DNA of 64,000 bases from an uncultured Verrucomicrobiae bacterium. Lineage in GTDB: Bacteria; Verrucomicrobiota; Verrucomicrobiia; Limisphaerales; UBA1100. The stretch is taken from the NCBI GenBank assembly GCA_937775205.1, contig CALKBX010000005.1:186001-250000 (forward strand), in the 5' to 3' direction. Of this stretch, positions 1-10,799 are shown one piece after another. Under the pieces are notes generated by a model. That model was given only the letters and a program-made list of their open reading frames with translations, was not told the origin of the DNA and did no database searches. The position numbers and the translations under genes are program-made. Every line of letters begins with the position of its first letter. Position 1 is the first letter of the stretch.

Positions 1-797
1 GTTGGCCGGTGTGAAACATTTTCTCCGTGCCCTTCACGAGATAAGTGAAGGGCATGTACGGGCGCGCTTCTTGCGTCCAAAACGTCGCGGACGTCCGCGC
101 GCCCGCCGTTGTCTTCCAGGCCACGCCCCATTCGTTCACCGCGCCGTTAAGCGTGAGCACGAAGGCCTTCAGCCCGTCGCGGTATTCGATGACGAACATG
201 TCCGGTGCCTTCGCCAACTCACGCAGCGGTCGTTTCGGCTGGCGTGTGATGGGGCTGTGCTTTAGGCGCTTGAGCGCGGCGTCGAGCAGTTTGCGGTCGA
301 ACATCCCCGCGTCTATCGCGCGCCAAACCGCCTCGCCGGAAAGGCAGCGCACGCGCTTCACGCCTGTCTCGCCGCCCGCGCGGCGTTCCACAAGGCACAC
401 TGCACCATCTCCAGCGCGTGATAACCGTAGGCGTCGAGAGTGTGATACGAAACGGCGACAATTTCCTTGAGCTTCGCCTCGCGCTTCACGTCCACCGCCA
501 GCTTGCCAGTGCCGAGTGTGAGCGTTTCCTCCACGGTTTTGTAAATGGGCACGCCGAATTTTTCGCCCACTTGCGGCTGGTATCGCCGGCCGGCACTTGG
601 TCGGTATACAGCGAAACAAGCTTGAGATTCGGCCGCTCGCCTTTTTCGTCCAGCGTGTGTGTGAGCAGCAATCGGCTCACAATGGCATCCGCTTGCGAGT
701 TGTGCCGGTACTCCGTCACGATCGCCGCAATCCGTTTCGGCGGCGCGGCGCAGCCGATGACCGAAAAAAGCAGTGAAACAAACAGTATCTTTTTCAT
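1..797 (-). pseudogene. Decayed gene for a Planctomycete/Verrucomicrobia-type secreted or lipoprotein hypothetical (frameshifts plus apparent internal deletion); 3' end lies outside the window
   Basis: Collinear protein pieces in different minus frames: MKKILFVSLLFSVIGCA...LVSLYTDQVPAGDTSR / GEKFGVPIYKTVEETLTLGTGKLAVD / HTLDAYGYHALEMVQ / CLVERRAGGETGVKRVRCLSGEAVWRAIDAGMF... Confidence 0.65.
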
Positions 798-802
798 AAA
801 TA

Positions 803-2230
803 TTAATAATCCCGAAACGGCCCGCGCGGCTCGGCGGCTTCCATTTCCTTTTTCCAGTTGGCGAAACGGGCTTTCATCATCTTCAAAATTTCCGGCTTCG
901 CTTCTGAAAGGTCGTACTTCTCGCTCAAGTCCGTTCGCAAATCAAAGAGGCCGTTGCCGCGGCTGCTCTCCACCCATTTCCAGTGGCCCACGCGCGCGCC
1001 CTTGTCGAGGCGGCGTTGCCAGAACATTTCTTCACGCGGTGATTTCTTTTTGCCTTGAAGGACCGGCAGCATGTCGAAGCCGTCGAGCTTCACCCCTTTG
1101 GCCGGCGCGGCCCCGGTGGCGGCACAGAGCATTGGGAAAATTTCCAGTGAGGTGAGGAATTCATTGCTCGCGGTGCCGGCGGGGATTTTGCCGGGCCAAC
1201 GCACGATGCACGGCACGCGGATGCCGCCCTCAAACATTTGGCCTTTTCGACCGCGCAAGGGCGCGTTGTCCGCCGCGCCGCCACCGCCGTTGTCGCTGAA
1301 GAAAATCACAATCGTGTTGTCGGCGATTTTATATTGGTCGAGCAAGTCGAGCAGCTTGCCGATAGCGGCGTCCATAGCGGTGATGGAGCCGACAAACTCC
1401 AGCCGCCGCGCGGCGCGATTGCGGACGGTGGCCGGTTTGCCGTAGCGCGTGCCCGTTTGCGTGCCGGCTTGGGAGACGAGCGCGGGGTACAGTTTCTTAA
1501 ATTTATCCGGCGCCTGCGCGCTGCTGCGGATGATGGGGTCGAGGCTGGACGCGCCGTGCGGGGCATTGAAGGGCACGTAGAGTAAAAATGGTTTTTTGTG
1601 ATTTGCTTTCAGGAAGCGCACGGCCTCGCGCTCGAAGAGATCGGTGCAGTACTTGCCTTTGTCTTCGGTGGTGGGCGAGTTGTTGCGGTACATCGACGGC
1701 ACGCCATAGCGTTCGTGCGTGTAGTAATCGATGCCGGTGTTGACGAACCCATAAAAATCATCGAAGCCGCGCGCGAGCGGGAGGAAGCGTTTGTGCACGC
1801 CGAGATCCCATTTGCCGAAAATGCCACTGGTATAGCCGGCGGTTTTCAGTGCGCGCGGCAGCAGCACCTCGCGCGTGTCCATGCCGCCGATGCGCTCAAA
1901 GGTGGCCTCGTATTGGCCGGGCTTGTATTTGTAGCCGTAGTCGGGAGCTTCATTACGAATCATGTCGTAAATGCCATTGCGCTGCGGATAGCGCCCGGTG
2001 AGTAGAGCGCCGCGCGAAGGCGTGCACGCGGGCCACGCCACATAAAAACTCGTGAGCTTCACGCCGCCCTTGGCGAGGCGGTCGAGGTGCGGCGTCTTTA
2101 TTTCATGCGAGCCGAAGCAGCCGAGGTCGCGATAGCCTTGGTCATCGGAGACGATGAGCAGAATGTTCGGCGTCGCGGCGGCGAGCCAAAGTGGCAGCAT
2201 TACCAGCAGCAGGGCGAGGGTGCGTTGCAT
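803..2230 (-). CDS. Sulfatase (arylsulfatase family), signal peptide
   Basis: TPNILLIVSDDQGYRDLGCFG; C-T-P-S-R active-site motif in PACTPSRGALLTGRYPQRNGIY; signal-peptide-like N-terminus MQRTLALLLVMLPLWLAAA. Confidence 0.93.
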   Translation of the reverse strand: MQRTLALLLVMLPLWLAAATPNILLIVSDDQGYRDLGCFGSHEIKTPHLDRLAKGGVKLTSFYVAWPACTPSRGALLTGRYPQRNGIYDMIRNEAPDYGYKYKPGQYEATFERIGGMDTREVLLPRALKTAGYTSGIFGKWDLGVHKRFLPLARGFDDFYGFVNTGIDYYTHERYGVPSMYRNNSPTTEDKGKYCTDLFEREAVRFLKANHKKPFLLYVPFNAPHGASSLDPIIRSSAQAPDKFKKLYPALVSQAGTQTGTRYGKPATVRNRAARRLEFVGSITAMDAAIGKLLDLLDQYKIADNTIVIFFSDNGGGGAADNAPLRGRKGQMFEGGIRVPCIVRWPGKIPAGTASNEFLTSLEIFPMLCAATGAAPAKGVKLDGFDMLPVLQGKKKSPREEMFWQRRLDKGARVGHWKWVESSRGNGLFDLRTDLSEKYDLSEAKPEILKMMKARFANWKKEMEAAEPRGPFRDY

Positions 2231-2326
2231 GCGGCTATTGCAAACTGCGCGGCGCGGTTTGCCAATGCAAAAATCGAATAACTGTCGCTTGACCCGTACC
2301 GCTCTTGGCCACTTCAATGCGCGCGC

Positions 2327-2803
2327 ATGCAATTACAGGTGGAAAACAAATACTTGGATTTCAGGAAATCGAGCATTCACAATGTGGGTGCGTACGCGAA
2401 ACGCGACATCCGCAAGGGCACGCGCATCATCGAGTACATCGGCCGGCCGCTCACCAAAAAGAAGGCGGCGGAGGAGCTGAATGATGGCAATGGCTACGTT
2501 TTTACCATCAACAAATATTTTGATATTGATGGCAACGTGCCGTGGAATCCCGCGCGCTATATCAACCACGGCTGCGCCGCCAACGCCGAATCCGATGTGC
2601 AGGAAGATCGCGTGTGGATCAGCGCCCTCAAAATAATTAGGAAAGGCGAGGAGGTGGTTTACAATTATAACTACGACCTCGTGGACGCCTTCGAAAACCC
2701 TTGCAACTGCGGTGCCAAAGAATGCGTGGGCTATATGGTGGACGATGAGTACTGGCCCAAGCTGAAAAAGATGATTGAGAAGCGGGGGAAGAAGGGGGAA
2801 TGA
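2327..2803 (+). CDS. SET-domain protein (putative lysine methyltransferase) with post-SET-like Cys cluster
   Basis: GAYAKRDIRKGTRIIEYIG, RYINHGCAANAESD, GEEVVYNYNYD, PCNCGAKECVGYM. Confidence 0.85.
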   Translation: MQLQVENKYLDFRKSSIHNVGAYAKRDIRKGTRIIEYIGRPLTKKKAAEELNDGNGYVFTINKYFDIDGNVPWNPARYINHGCAANAESDVQEDRVWISALKIIRKGEEVVYNYNYDLVDAFENPCNCGAKECVGYMVDDEYWPKLKKMIEKRGKKGE

Positions 2804-2870
2804 CCAAGTTTCAAGGAACCCTCAAGCCCCAATAGCTTCACGGATTGGGAATTATGATTTGGGACTTCCC

Positions 2871-3239
2871 CTAGCTTTCCATCGGCCAATCCGCCACCAC
2901 CAATCCTTGATACCCCTTCGCCAACGACTTCACATTCGTGTAGCCCATCTTTTGCGCGGCGTCGCACGTGAGTGCGCTGCGATAGCCGCCGCCGCAGTAC
3001 ATGATAATTTCCGCTGTCTTGTCGGGGAAACGCGTTTCCAAGTCGCGCTCCAAAACGCCCTTGCCGAGATACTGCGCTTCCTTCGCGTGGGCCTTGGTCC
3101 ACTCGCTTTCCTCGCGCACATCCAGCAGCACGGCCTCGGGATTTTCCTTCAAACGCGCCGGCAGCTCATCAATGGAAATTTCGGTCACCCGCGACAAGGC
3201 ATCTTCCACAAGGGTAAGAAATTCGGCCGAATGTTTCAT
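2871..3239 (-). CDS. Rhodanese-like domain protein
   Basis: LLDVREESEW...YCGGGYRSALTCDAAQKMGYTNVKSLAKGYQGL. Confidence 0.88.
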   Translation of the reverse strand: MKHSAEFLTLVEDALSRVTEISIDELPARLKENPEAVLLDVREESEWTKAHAKEAQYLGKGVLERDLETRFPDKTAEIIMYCGGGYRSALTCDAAQKMGYTNVKSLAKGYQGLVVADWPMES

Positions 3240-3258
3240 GCCGAAAAGATAGCGCGGT

Positions 3259-4209
3259 TTGGCTTGCGAAGCGAGCCCGCGATGGTCAATTTGCCGAGTG
3301 GGTAACCCCCGTCAAAACTTCCTCATCGCCGCCAGCCTCGTGCTGGCCACTATCGTGTGGGGCGCAAACAACACGACCATTGGCTATCTCGTGCGCGATT
3401 GGCCGGTGTTGTGGACCACCGGCACACGATTGCTGGGCGCGGGAATCCTGTTGCTGGGGCTGCTGCGATGGACGAAAATATTCGGCGAACCGCAGGCCGT
3501 GCCGCCGGATGTGCATCGGCGGCTGTGGGTGCGCGGCGCGCCGTTATTTGTCGGATGGGCGGCGGGGTTTTCGTGGGCGGTCACCATGACGCCTGTGTCG
3601 CACGCCTCGCTATACCTCGCCGCCTCGCCGGTTTGGGGGCTGTTGCTGGAAGAACGCCCACGGCTGAACCGCGAAAGCCTTCGCAAATATTTCGCCGCGC
3701 TACTCGCACTGGCGGGCATTGTGATTTTATTTCTTCCAAAGCTGAACGCCGCTGCCGGGGACGGCCATTCGTGGCTCGGCGATGTCATCGCCTTTTGCGC
3801 CAGTTGGTCGTGGACGATTTACAGTCGCGAATCGCGCGAAATGTCCGGCCGCATCAGTGGCATGCTGTACACCGCGCACACGGCATGGCGTGCGGGCCTG
3901 TTGCTGCTGCCGTTTGTCATTTGGGAAATCACAAACAATCCACCCGCGCTCAAGAGCCATCTCATCGGTTGGCAGGGGTTCAGCATTTTCGCCGGAACCA
4001 TCGTCGGGCTAGGCATCTGGAACCACGTGCTGCGCTACTGGCCTGTCAGCCGTGCGTTGTTGTTCAACAACCTCATCCCCGTCTTCGCGATGCTTTGGGC
4101 GTGGCAGTGCATAGGGGAAAAAATCACGCCAACCTTTTGGCCGGCCATGGCGTTGGTCGTGTCAGGCGTAGTCATTGGCCTTGCGCCGTGGCGGAAACCG
4201 GAGGAATGA
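3259..4209 (+). CDS. DMT superfamily (EamA-like) membrane transporter
   Basis: Multiple hydrophobic helices; LVLATIVWGANNTTIGYLVRDWPVLWTTGTRLLGAGILLL; start codon uncertain. Confidence 0.8.
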   Translation: MACEASPRWSICRVGNPRQNFLIAASLVLATIVWGANNTTIGYLVRDWPVLWTTGTRLLGAGILLLGLLRWTKIFGEPQAVPPDVHRRLWVRGAPLFVGWAAGFSWAVTMTPVSHASLYLAASPVWGLLLEERPRLNRESLRKYFAALLALAGIVILFLPKLNAAAGDGHSWLGDVIAFCASWSWTIYSRESREMSGRISGMLYTAHTAWRAGLLLLPFVIWEITNNPPALKSHLIGWQGFSIFAGTIVGLGIWNHVLRYWPVSRALLFNNLIPVFAMLWAWQCIGEKITPTFWPAMALVVSGVVIGLAPWRKPEE

Positions 4210-4261
4210 CAAAAACGTGATTTGCCAGCAGCCCGGAAAAAGCCAATGATGGCCGCGCAAA

Positions 4262-4519
4262 ATGTATCAACCCGAATCAGTAACACTTTACGTGAAGCCC
4301 GTATGCGGCTGGTGCCGTCAAGCGGAGCATTGGCTCACCAGCCAAGGCATCGAATTTGAAACGGTCGATGTGATCGAGAATCCGGAAGCCTTCGAGGAAA
4401 TGGAACGCATCTCCGGCCAAACCCTCGCACCGGTGATCGCCGTGGATGACCAAGTGCTGGCGGACTTCGGCGCGCGCGAGTTGGTGGTTTTTTGGGAAGG
4501 GCTCGGGAAAGCGAAATGA
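4262..4519 (+). CDS. Glutaredoxin-like protein
   Basis: VTLYVKPVCGWCRQAEHWLTSQGIEFETVDV; CxxC active site. Confidence 0.85.
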   Translation: MYQPESVTLYVKPVCGWCRQAEHWLTSQGIEFETVDVIENPEAFEEMERISGQTLAPVIAVDDQVLADFGARELVVFWEGLGKAK

Positions 4520-5412
4520 GCGCCGTAGCCGAGCCAACCCCTTCGACGCAAAAACGCCCGCGCCTGCCCGAGTGGTTCCGGTTGCAGCTGCCGACGGCGA
4601 GCGCGTACTTTGCCACGCGCAATCTCATCGACGACCTCAACCTCCACACCGTTTGCGAAAGCGCCCGCTGCCCGAACCATTGGGAATGCTGGAGTAAAGG
4701 CACCGCCACCTTCATGATCGCCGGCGACCGCTGCACGCGCGCGTGTGGTTTCTGTGCGGTGGACACCCGCAAACCGATGGCGCTCGAGGCCGATGAACCC
4801 GAACGCGTCGCCGAAGCCACGCGGCGGATGAAGCTCAAACACGTCGTCATCACCGCCGTGGCCCGCGACGATTTGGCAGATGGCGGCGCGGCGCATTTTC
4901 AAAAAGTCATCGAGCGCGTGCGCGCCGTGAATCCCGAAATCATCATCGAAGTACTCACGCCCGATTTTTTGGATGACGATGCGGCCATCGACACCGTGCT
5001 CGCCGCGCGTCCTGAAATTTTCAATCACAACCTCGAAACCATCCGCCGCCTCACCCCTGAAGTGCGGTCCGTGGCGACTTACAAACGCTCACTGTCAGTT
5101 TTGAATAAAGTGAAACAGCGCGCCCCAAAAATTTTCACCAAGTCCGGACTCATGCTCGGCCTCGGCGAAACGGAAGCCGAACTGCACGAGGCGATCGCCG
5201 ACCTTCGCGCCGTCGGCTGCGACCTCCTCACCCTCGGCCAATACCTCCAGCCCACCAAAAAACATCTGCCGGTGGTGGAGTTCATCCACCCCGACCAATT
5301 TGCCGCGCACAAAAAAACCGCCGAGGCCATGGGCTTCACCCACGTCGCCAGCGGCCCACTTGTGCGTAGCTCTTATCATGCGGATGATTTCGTGCTGCCG
5401 GCCGCACATTGA
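4516..5412 (+). CDS. lipA: Lipoyl synthase
   Basis: CESARCPNHWECWSKGTATFMIAGDRCTRACGFCAVDT (both CxxxC/CxxxCxxC clusters); LMLGLGETEAE; GPLVRSSYHADDF. Confidence 0.96.
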   Translation: MSAVAEPTPSTQKRPRLPEWFRLQLPTASAYFATRNLIDDLNLHTVCESARCPNHWECWSKGTATFMIAGDRCTRACGFCAVDTRKPMALEADEPERVAEATRRMKLKHVVITAVARDDLADGGAAHFQKVIERVRAVNPEIIIEVLTPDFLDDDAAIDTVLAARPEIFNHNLETIRRLTPEVRSVATYKRSLSVLNKVKQRAPKIFTKSGLMLGLGETEAELHEAIADLRAVGCDLLTLGQYLQPTKKHLPVVEFIHPDQFAAHKKTAEAMGFTHVASGPLVRSSYHADDFVLPAAH

Positions 5413-5420
5413 ACTGGTAA

Positions 5421-7424
<2,004 letters not shown>

Positions 7425-7598
7425 TGGGCAAAAGGTGCCATCCAATTTCGCACAATCTTTTTGTTTCCGGCAAAAAGCATGGTGAATAACCCGAGCTTGG
7501 GCGTTGGCCCGGTTTCTGCTAAACACAAAGCCGTTGCGAGGGAGCCGCACGAATTCACCAAGGAGGGGGAACAACCAACCGTTTTATGAAGGTGCATC

Positions 7599-8129
7599 GT
7601 GTTTTCGCATTTGGGGCAAGCAATGAAGATGGGACAATTGGAACCACCGGACACGCATTTCCTGTCCGGCGCTGAAGGGTGGATGGAATTGGGGGACTAC
7701 GATTCGGCTCTGGCCGAGTTGGAGTTAATTTCACCGGACTACCGGCGGCACTTTGATGTGCTGCAGGTGCGTTGGCATATTCACAATCGCATGCAGGATT
7801 GGGATCGTTGCCTCAACATCAGCCTCCAAATGATCGAGGCGCAGCCGGAGATGCCGCAAGGCTGGATCAACCACGGCAACGCGCTCTTTTATCTCGAGCG
7901 ATTCGAGGAAGCCTTCAACCTACTCGTGCCGATGCTCAAACGCTTTCCGCACGACGAGGCGATCCCGTACAACCTCGCCTGTTACAAATGCCAAAGTGGC
8001 GCCATTCAGGAAGCCCGCGAATGGCTCGAGTGCGCCCTTAAAGTCGGCGACTCCAAGCGCGTCAAAAATATGGCCGTCAACGATCCCGATCTCACGCCGC
8101 TGTGGGAGCACGGAGTGAAGATCAAATAA
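7599..8129 (+). CDS. TPR-repeat protein
   Basis: TPR-like repeats; paralogous in sequence to the 53.5-kb and 41.1-kb TPR genes. Confidence 0.75.
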   Translation: MFSHLGQAMKMGQLEPPDTHFLSGAEGWMELGDYDSALAELELISPDYRRHFDVLQVRWHIHNRMQDWDRCLNISLQMIEAQPEMPQGWINHGNALFYLERFEEAFNLLVPMLKRFPHDEAIPYNLACYKCQSGAIQEAREWLECALKVGDSKRVKNMAVNDPDLTPLWEHGVKIK

Positions 8130-8174
8130 ACGCCGCCGATTGACACCCTCGCGCGGTCTCATTACCCTCGCCCT

Positions 8175-8513
8175 ATGGAGCAGGAGCAATCACCCAATGT
8201 GCCAAAGGCGCGCAAACTGGGCATTCTGATTTCCGTCGCGCCCACGCACGCCAGCTTTCACCACGGGCTCCAGCTTGCCGCCGCCGCACTCACCGCCAAG
8301 GACGAAGTCTACCTCTACTGCCTCGACGACGCCGTGGCGGGCGTGGAAGATCAACGCCTGCAAACCCTACGCGGCCACGGCCTCCGCCTTTTTGCCTGCG
8401 CCTATGCCTGCCAACGGCGCAAAATTGTCCCCGGCGAAAACGCCCTGTACGGCGGCCTCACATTGCTCAACGACGTGATGTCCGCCACCGATCGCTTTGT
8501 CAGTTTCAACTAA
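8175..8513 (+). CDS. DsrE/TusD-family protein
   Basis: GILISVAPTHASFHHGLQLAAAALTAKDEVYLYCLDDAV...CAYACQRR. Confidence 0.7.
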   Translation: MEQEQSPNVPKARKLGILISVAPTHASFHHGLQLAAAALTAKDEVYLYCLDDAVAGVEDQRLQTLRGHGLRLFACAYACQRRKIVPGENALYGGLTLLNDVMSATDRFVSFN

Positions 8514-8522
8514 ATTAATTTG

Positions 8523-8912
8523 ATGGAAACCCTCGCCGACAAACTGCAAGTCGACCTCAAGCCCAAGCGCAAGGTGCTCATCATCATCGATGCTGATCCC
8601 CGCACCAACCCGCGCGCTGCCGAGGCTGTGCGTTTGGCTGGCGGCGTGTGTGTGTGGGAACAGGTGGAAGTAAGCGTCGTGCTGCACCACGCCGCCGCTC
8701 ACGCACTCAGCGAAGCTGCGGCGGATTTGCCCGATAGCAAAATGTACAAACAATTCCTCCCGATGGTTCGCGAAAAAGGCGGGCGCGTGTACGTGATGCC
8801 CGATGAAAAAACAATGGAAGCCCTCGACGCCGAAGTGATTTTGAAAAACCACCTCAAAGAACCCGCCCTCGCCAAACTGACCGCCGAAGCGGAAATGGTT
8901 ATGAGATTTTGA
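8523..8912 (+). CDS. DsrE/DsrF-like protein
   Basis: KRKVLIIIDADPRTNPRAAEAVRLAGG; adjacent to another DsrE-like gene. Confidence 0.55.
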   Translation: METLADKLQVDLKPKRKVLIIIDADPRTNPRAAEAVRLAGGVCVWEQVEVSVVLHHAAAHALSEAAADLPDSKMYKQFLPMVREKGGRVYVMPDEKTMEALDAEVILKNHLKEPALAKLTAEAEMVMRF

Positions 8913-8913
8913 A

Positions 8914-9096
8914 ATGGCCCGCATCATCCACATCCTCACCCGCGAAGACGATCCACTGCCCGCCGGCATCATCGCTGCCCAGGAAACCATCGGCCACGAA
9001 ACCCGCGTCATCGATCTCACCGAAGTGGACCCCAACGGTGACTACTCAATTTTGCTCGAAGAAATTTTCGCCGCCGATTCCGTGCAGGTTTGGTGA
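8914..9096 (+). CDS. Small TusB/DsrH-like protein
   Basis: 60-aa ORF overlapping the preceding stop; IIHILTREDDPL...ILLEEIFAADSVQVW; gene context. Confidence 0.5.
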   Translation: MARIIHILTREDDPLPAGIIAAQETIGHETRVIDLTEVDPNGDYSILLEEIFAADSVQVW

Positions 9097-9176
9097 GTAA
9101 AGCAGTTTGACTTTTGGGCTTTGAAAGAATAGCCTCCCGCAACTCGTGGATGACCCGCGGGCGGGAGAAAAAAATT

Positions 9177-9476
9177 ATGGCTTACGTTGTTACAGGTGCC
9201 TGTGTCGATTGCGTTTACACGAGCTGCGTGGATGAATGTCCCGTGGCCGCCTTTCATGAAGCGCCCGACAAACTGTTGATCAATCCCGAGACCTGCATTG
9301 ACTGCGATGCGTGCGTCGCTGCGTGCCCCGTCGAAGCCATCCACGCCGAAGACGATGTGCCCGAAGATCAACAGGAATGGATCGCCATCAATCTGACCGC
9401 CGAAGAATTCCCAGTCATCGAAGCCGCCAAAGATGCCCTCAAAGGCCCCAAGTGCGTGAACCCCAACGCGGCTTAA
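9177..9476 (+). CDS. fdxA: 7Fe/8Fe ferredoxin (FdxA type)
   Basis: AYVVTGACVDCVYTSCVDECPVAAFHEAPDKLLINPETCIDCDACVAACPVEAI. Confidence 0.9.
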   Translation: MAYVVTGACVDCVYTSCVDECPVAAFHEAPDKLLINPETCIDCDACVAACPVEAIHAEDDVPEDQQEWIAINLTAEEFPVIEAAKDALKGPKCVNPNAA

Positions 9477-9496
9477 TTTAGCCGTACTTCAATTTT
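9438..9496 (+). repeat. Direct repeat copy A: fdxA 3' end plus flank
   Basis: About 59 bp closely similar to 9985-10045; encodes (K)GPKCVNPNAA-stop. Confidence 0.9.
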
Positions 9497-9955
9497 ATGA
9501 GTGTTTCGATTTCTAAAATCGAAGTCTTCTTGGCATTAACGCTAATCTTCGGGCTATCCGGTTGTGGTAAAACTGAAGGGGTCTACGTCGGCCATTATTA
9601 CGATGGTAATGAGACCATTACGTTGAATGCGAATGGAACGTATCGGCAGGTTTTTTACTACAAAGGACAACTTCTTTATGACAGAACGAACTTGTGGTCA
9701 AAAGTCGAAAATGAAATAACGTTTCATCAATTCCATTGTATTGAGGAATGGTTTGAGTTGGAGAACGGATTGAGTCATCGACATCCGTTGGACTTTATTT
9801 TTGCTCATTCCTTTTCGTCGATCACAAATGAAAGGGGTGATTATATTTACCCACCGTATGAAAACTTTGAGGGGCAAATTTATTCATTTGGCAAAGGGGG
9901 CCGAATCCGGTTTGGAGGTATTGAAATCTATAATGAGCTTGAAAAAGTAAAATAA
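9497..9955 (+). CDS. Small lipoprotein-like protein of unknown function
   Basis: Hydrophobic N-terminus ending LSGCGKT (lipobox-like); AT-richer than neighbours. Confidence 0.6.
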   Translation: MSVSISKIEVFLALTLIFGLSGCGKTEGVYVGHYYDGNETITLNANGTYRQVFYYKGQLLYDRTNLWSKVENEITFHQFHCIEEWFELENGLSHRHPLDFIFAHSFSSITNERGDYIYPPYENFEGQIYSFGKGGRIRFGGIEIYNELEKVK

Positions 9956-9984
9956 GTGCAAATTTGATGTCGCCCAAGTTTTTC

Positions 9985-10045
9985 TCAGAGGCCCTAAGTG
10001 TGTGAATCCCAACGCGGCTTAATTTAGCCGCGCTTCAACTTTTTC
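9985..10045 (+). repeat. Direct repeat copy B: orphan fdxA C-terminal fragment
   Basis: aga ggc cct aag tgt gtg aat ccc aac gcg gct taa = RGPKCVNPNAA*, with no upstream ferredoxin body. Confidence 0.88.
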
Positions 10046-10751
10046 ATTTCGCCAATCCGGCCAAACTTTCGAGGATTGCCTCGGCGCCGGCGCGTGGGTT
10101 TTTGGCGGCGCAGATGGGTCTTCCGATTACTAGCCAACTGGCTCCGGCTTCGATGGCCTCGGCGGGGGTCATTATTCTTTTTTGGTCGCCGGTGTCGGTG
10201 CCGGCGGGGCGGATGCCGGGGGTGATGAGCTGTATGTCGTCGGGGAGGATTTTTCGTAGGGGGGCGATTTCCATTGGGGAACAGACGAGGCCTTTGAGGC
10301 CGGCGGCGGTGGCGAGGGTGGCGAGGTGTTGGACTTGGTCGGCGGGATTTTTTTGGATGCCGAGTTCTTCCAAATCACTTTTGTCCATGCTGGTGAGGAC
10401 GGTGACGCCGAGGATGAGGGGGGTGTTGGCCGCTTCATCGGCGGCGGCTTGGGCGGCGCGGAGCATTTGGGTTCCGCCGCTGGCGTGGACGGTGAGCATT
10501 TGGACATCGAGCCGCGCGGCGCTGGCGACGGCTTTGGCGACGGTGTTGGGGATGTCGTGAAATTTGAGATCGAGGAACACGCTCGCGCCGGTGTCGCGCA
10601 CGCGGCGGACGATGTCGGGGCCTTCGGCGACGAAGAGTTCTTTGCCGATTTTGAATGCGCCGACGGCGGGGGCGAGTTGTTCAGCGAGCGCCAGTGCGCG
10701 GGCGGCGTCGGGCACGTCCAACGCGGCGATGATGGGATTCTGATTATTCAA
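10044..10751 (-). CDS. pyrF: Orotidine-5'-phosphate decarboxylase
   Basis: PIIAALDVPD...FLDLKFHDIPNTVAKAV...VIGRPICAAKNPR. Confidence 0.95.
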   Translation of the reverse strand: MNNQNPIIAALDVPDAARALALAEQLAPAVGAFKIGKELFVAEGPDIVRRVRDTGASVFLDLKFHDIPNTVAKAVASAARLDVQMLTVHASGGTQMLRAAQAAADEAANTPLILGVTVLTSMDKSDLEELGIQKNPADQVQHLATLATAAGLKGLVCSPMEIAPLRKILPDDIQLITPGIRPAGTDTGDQKRIMTPAEAIEAGASWLVIGRPICAAKNPRAGAEAILESLAGLAK

Positions 10752-10799
10752 CGCGCGGAGGTTAGCATCCGCGCGCGCGGTTGAACAGCCGGAAGCAGT

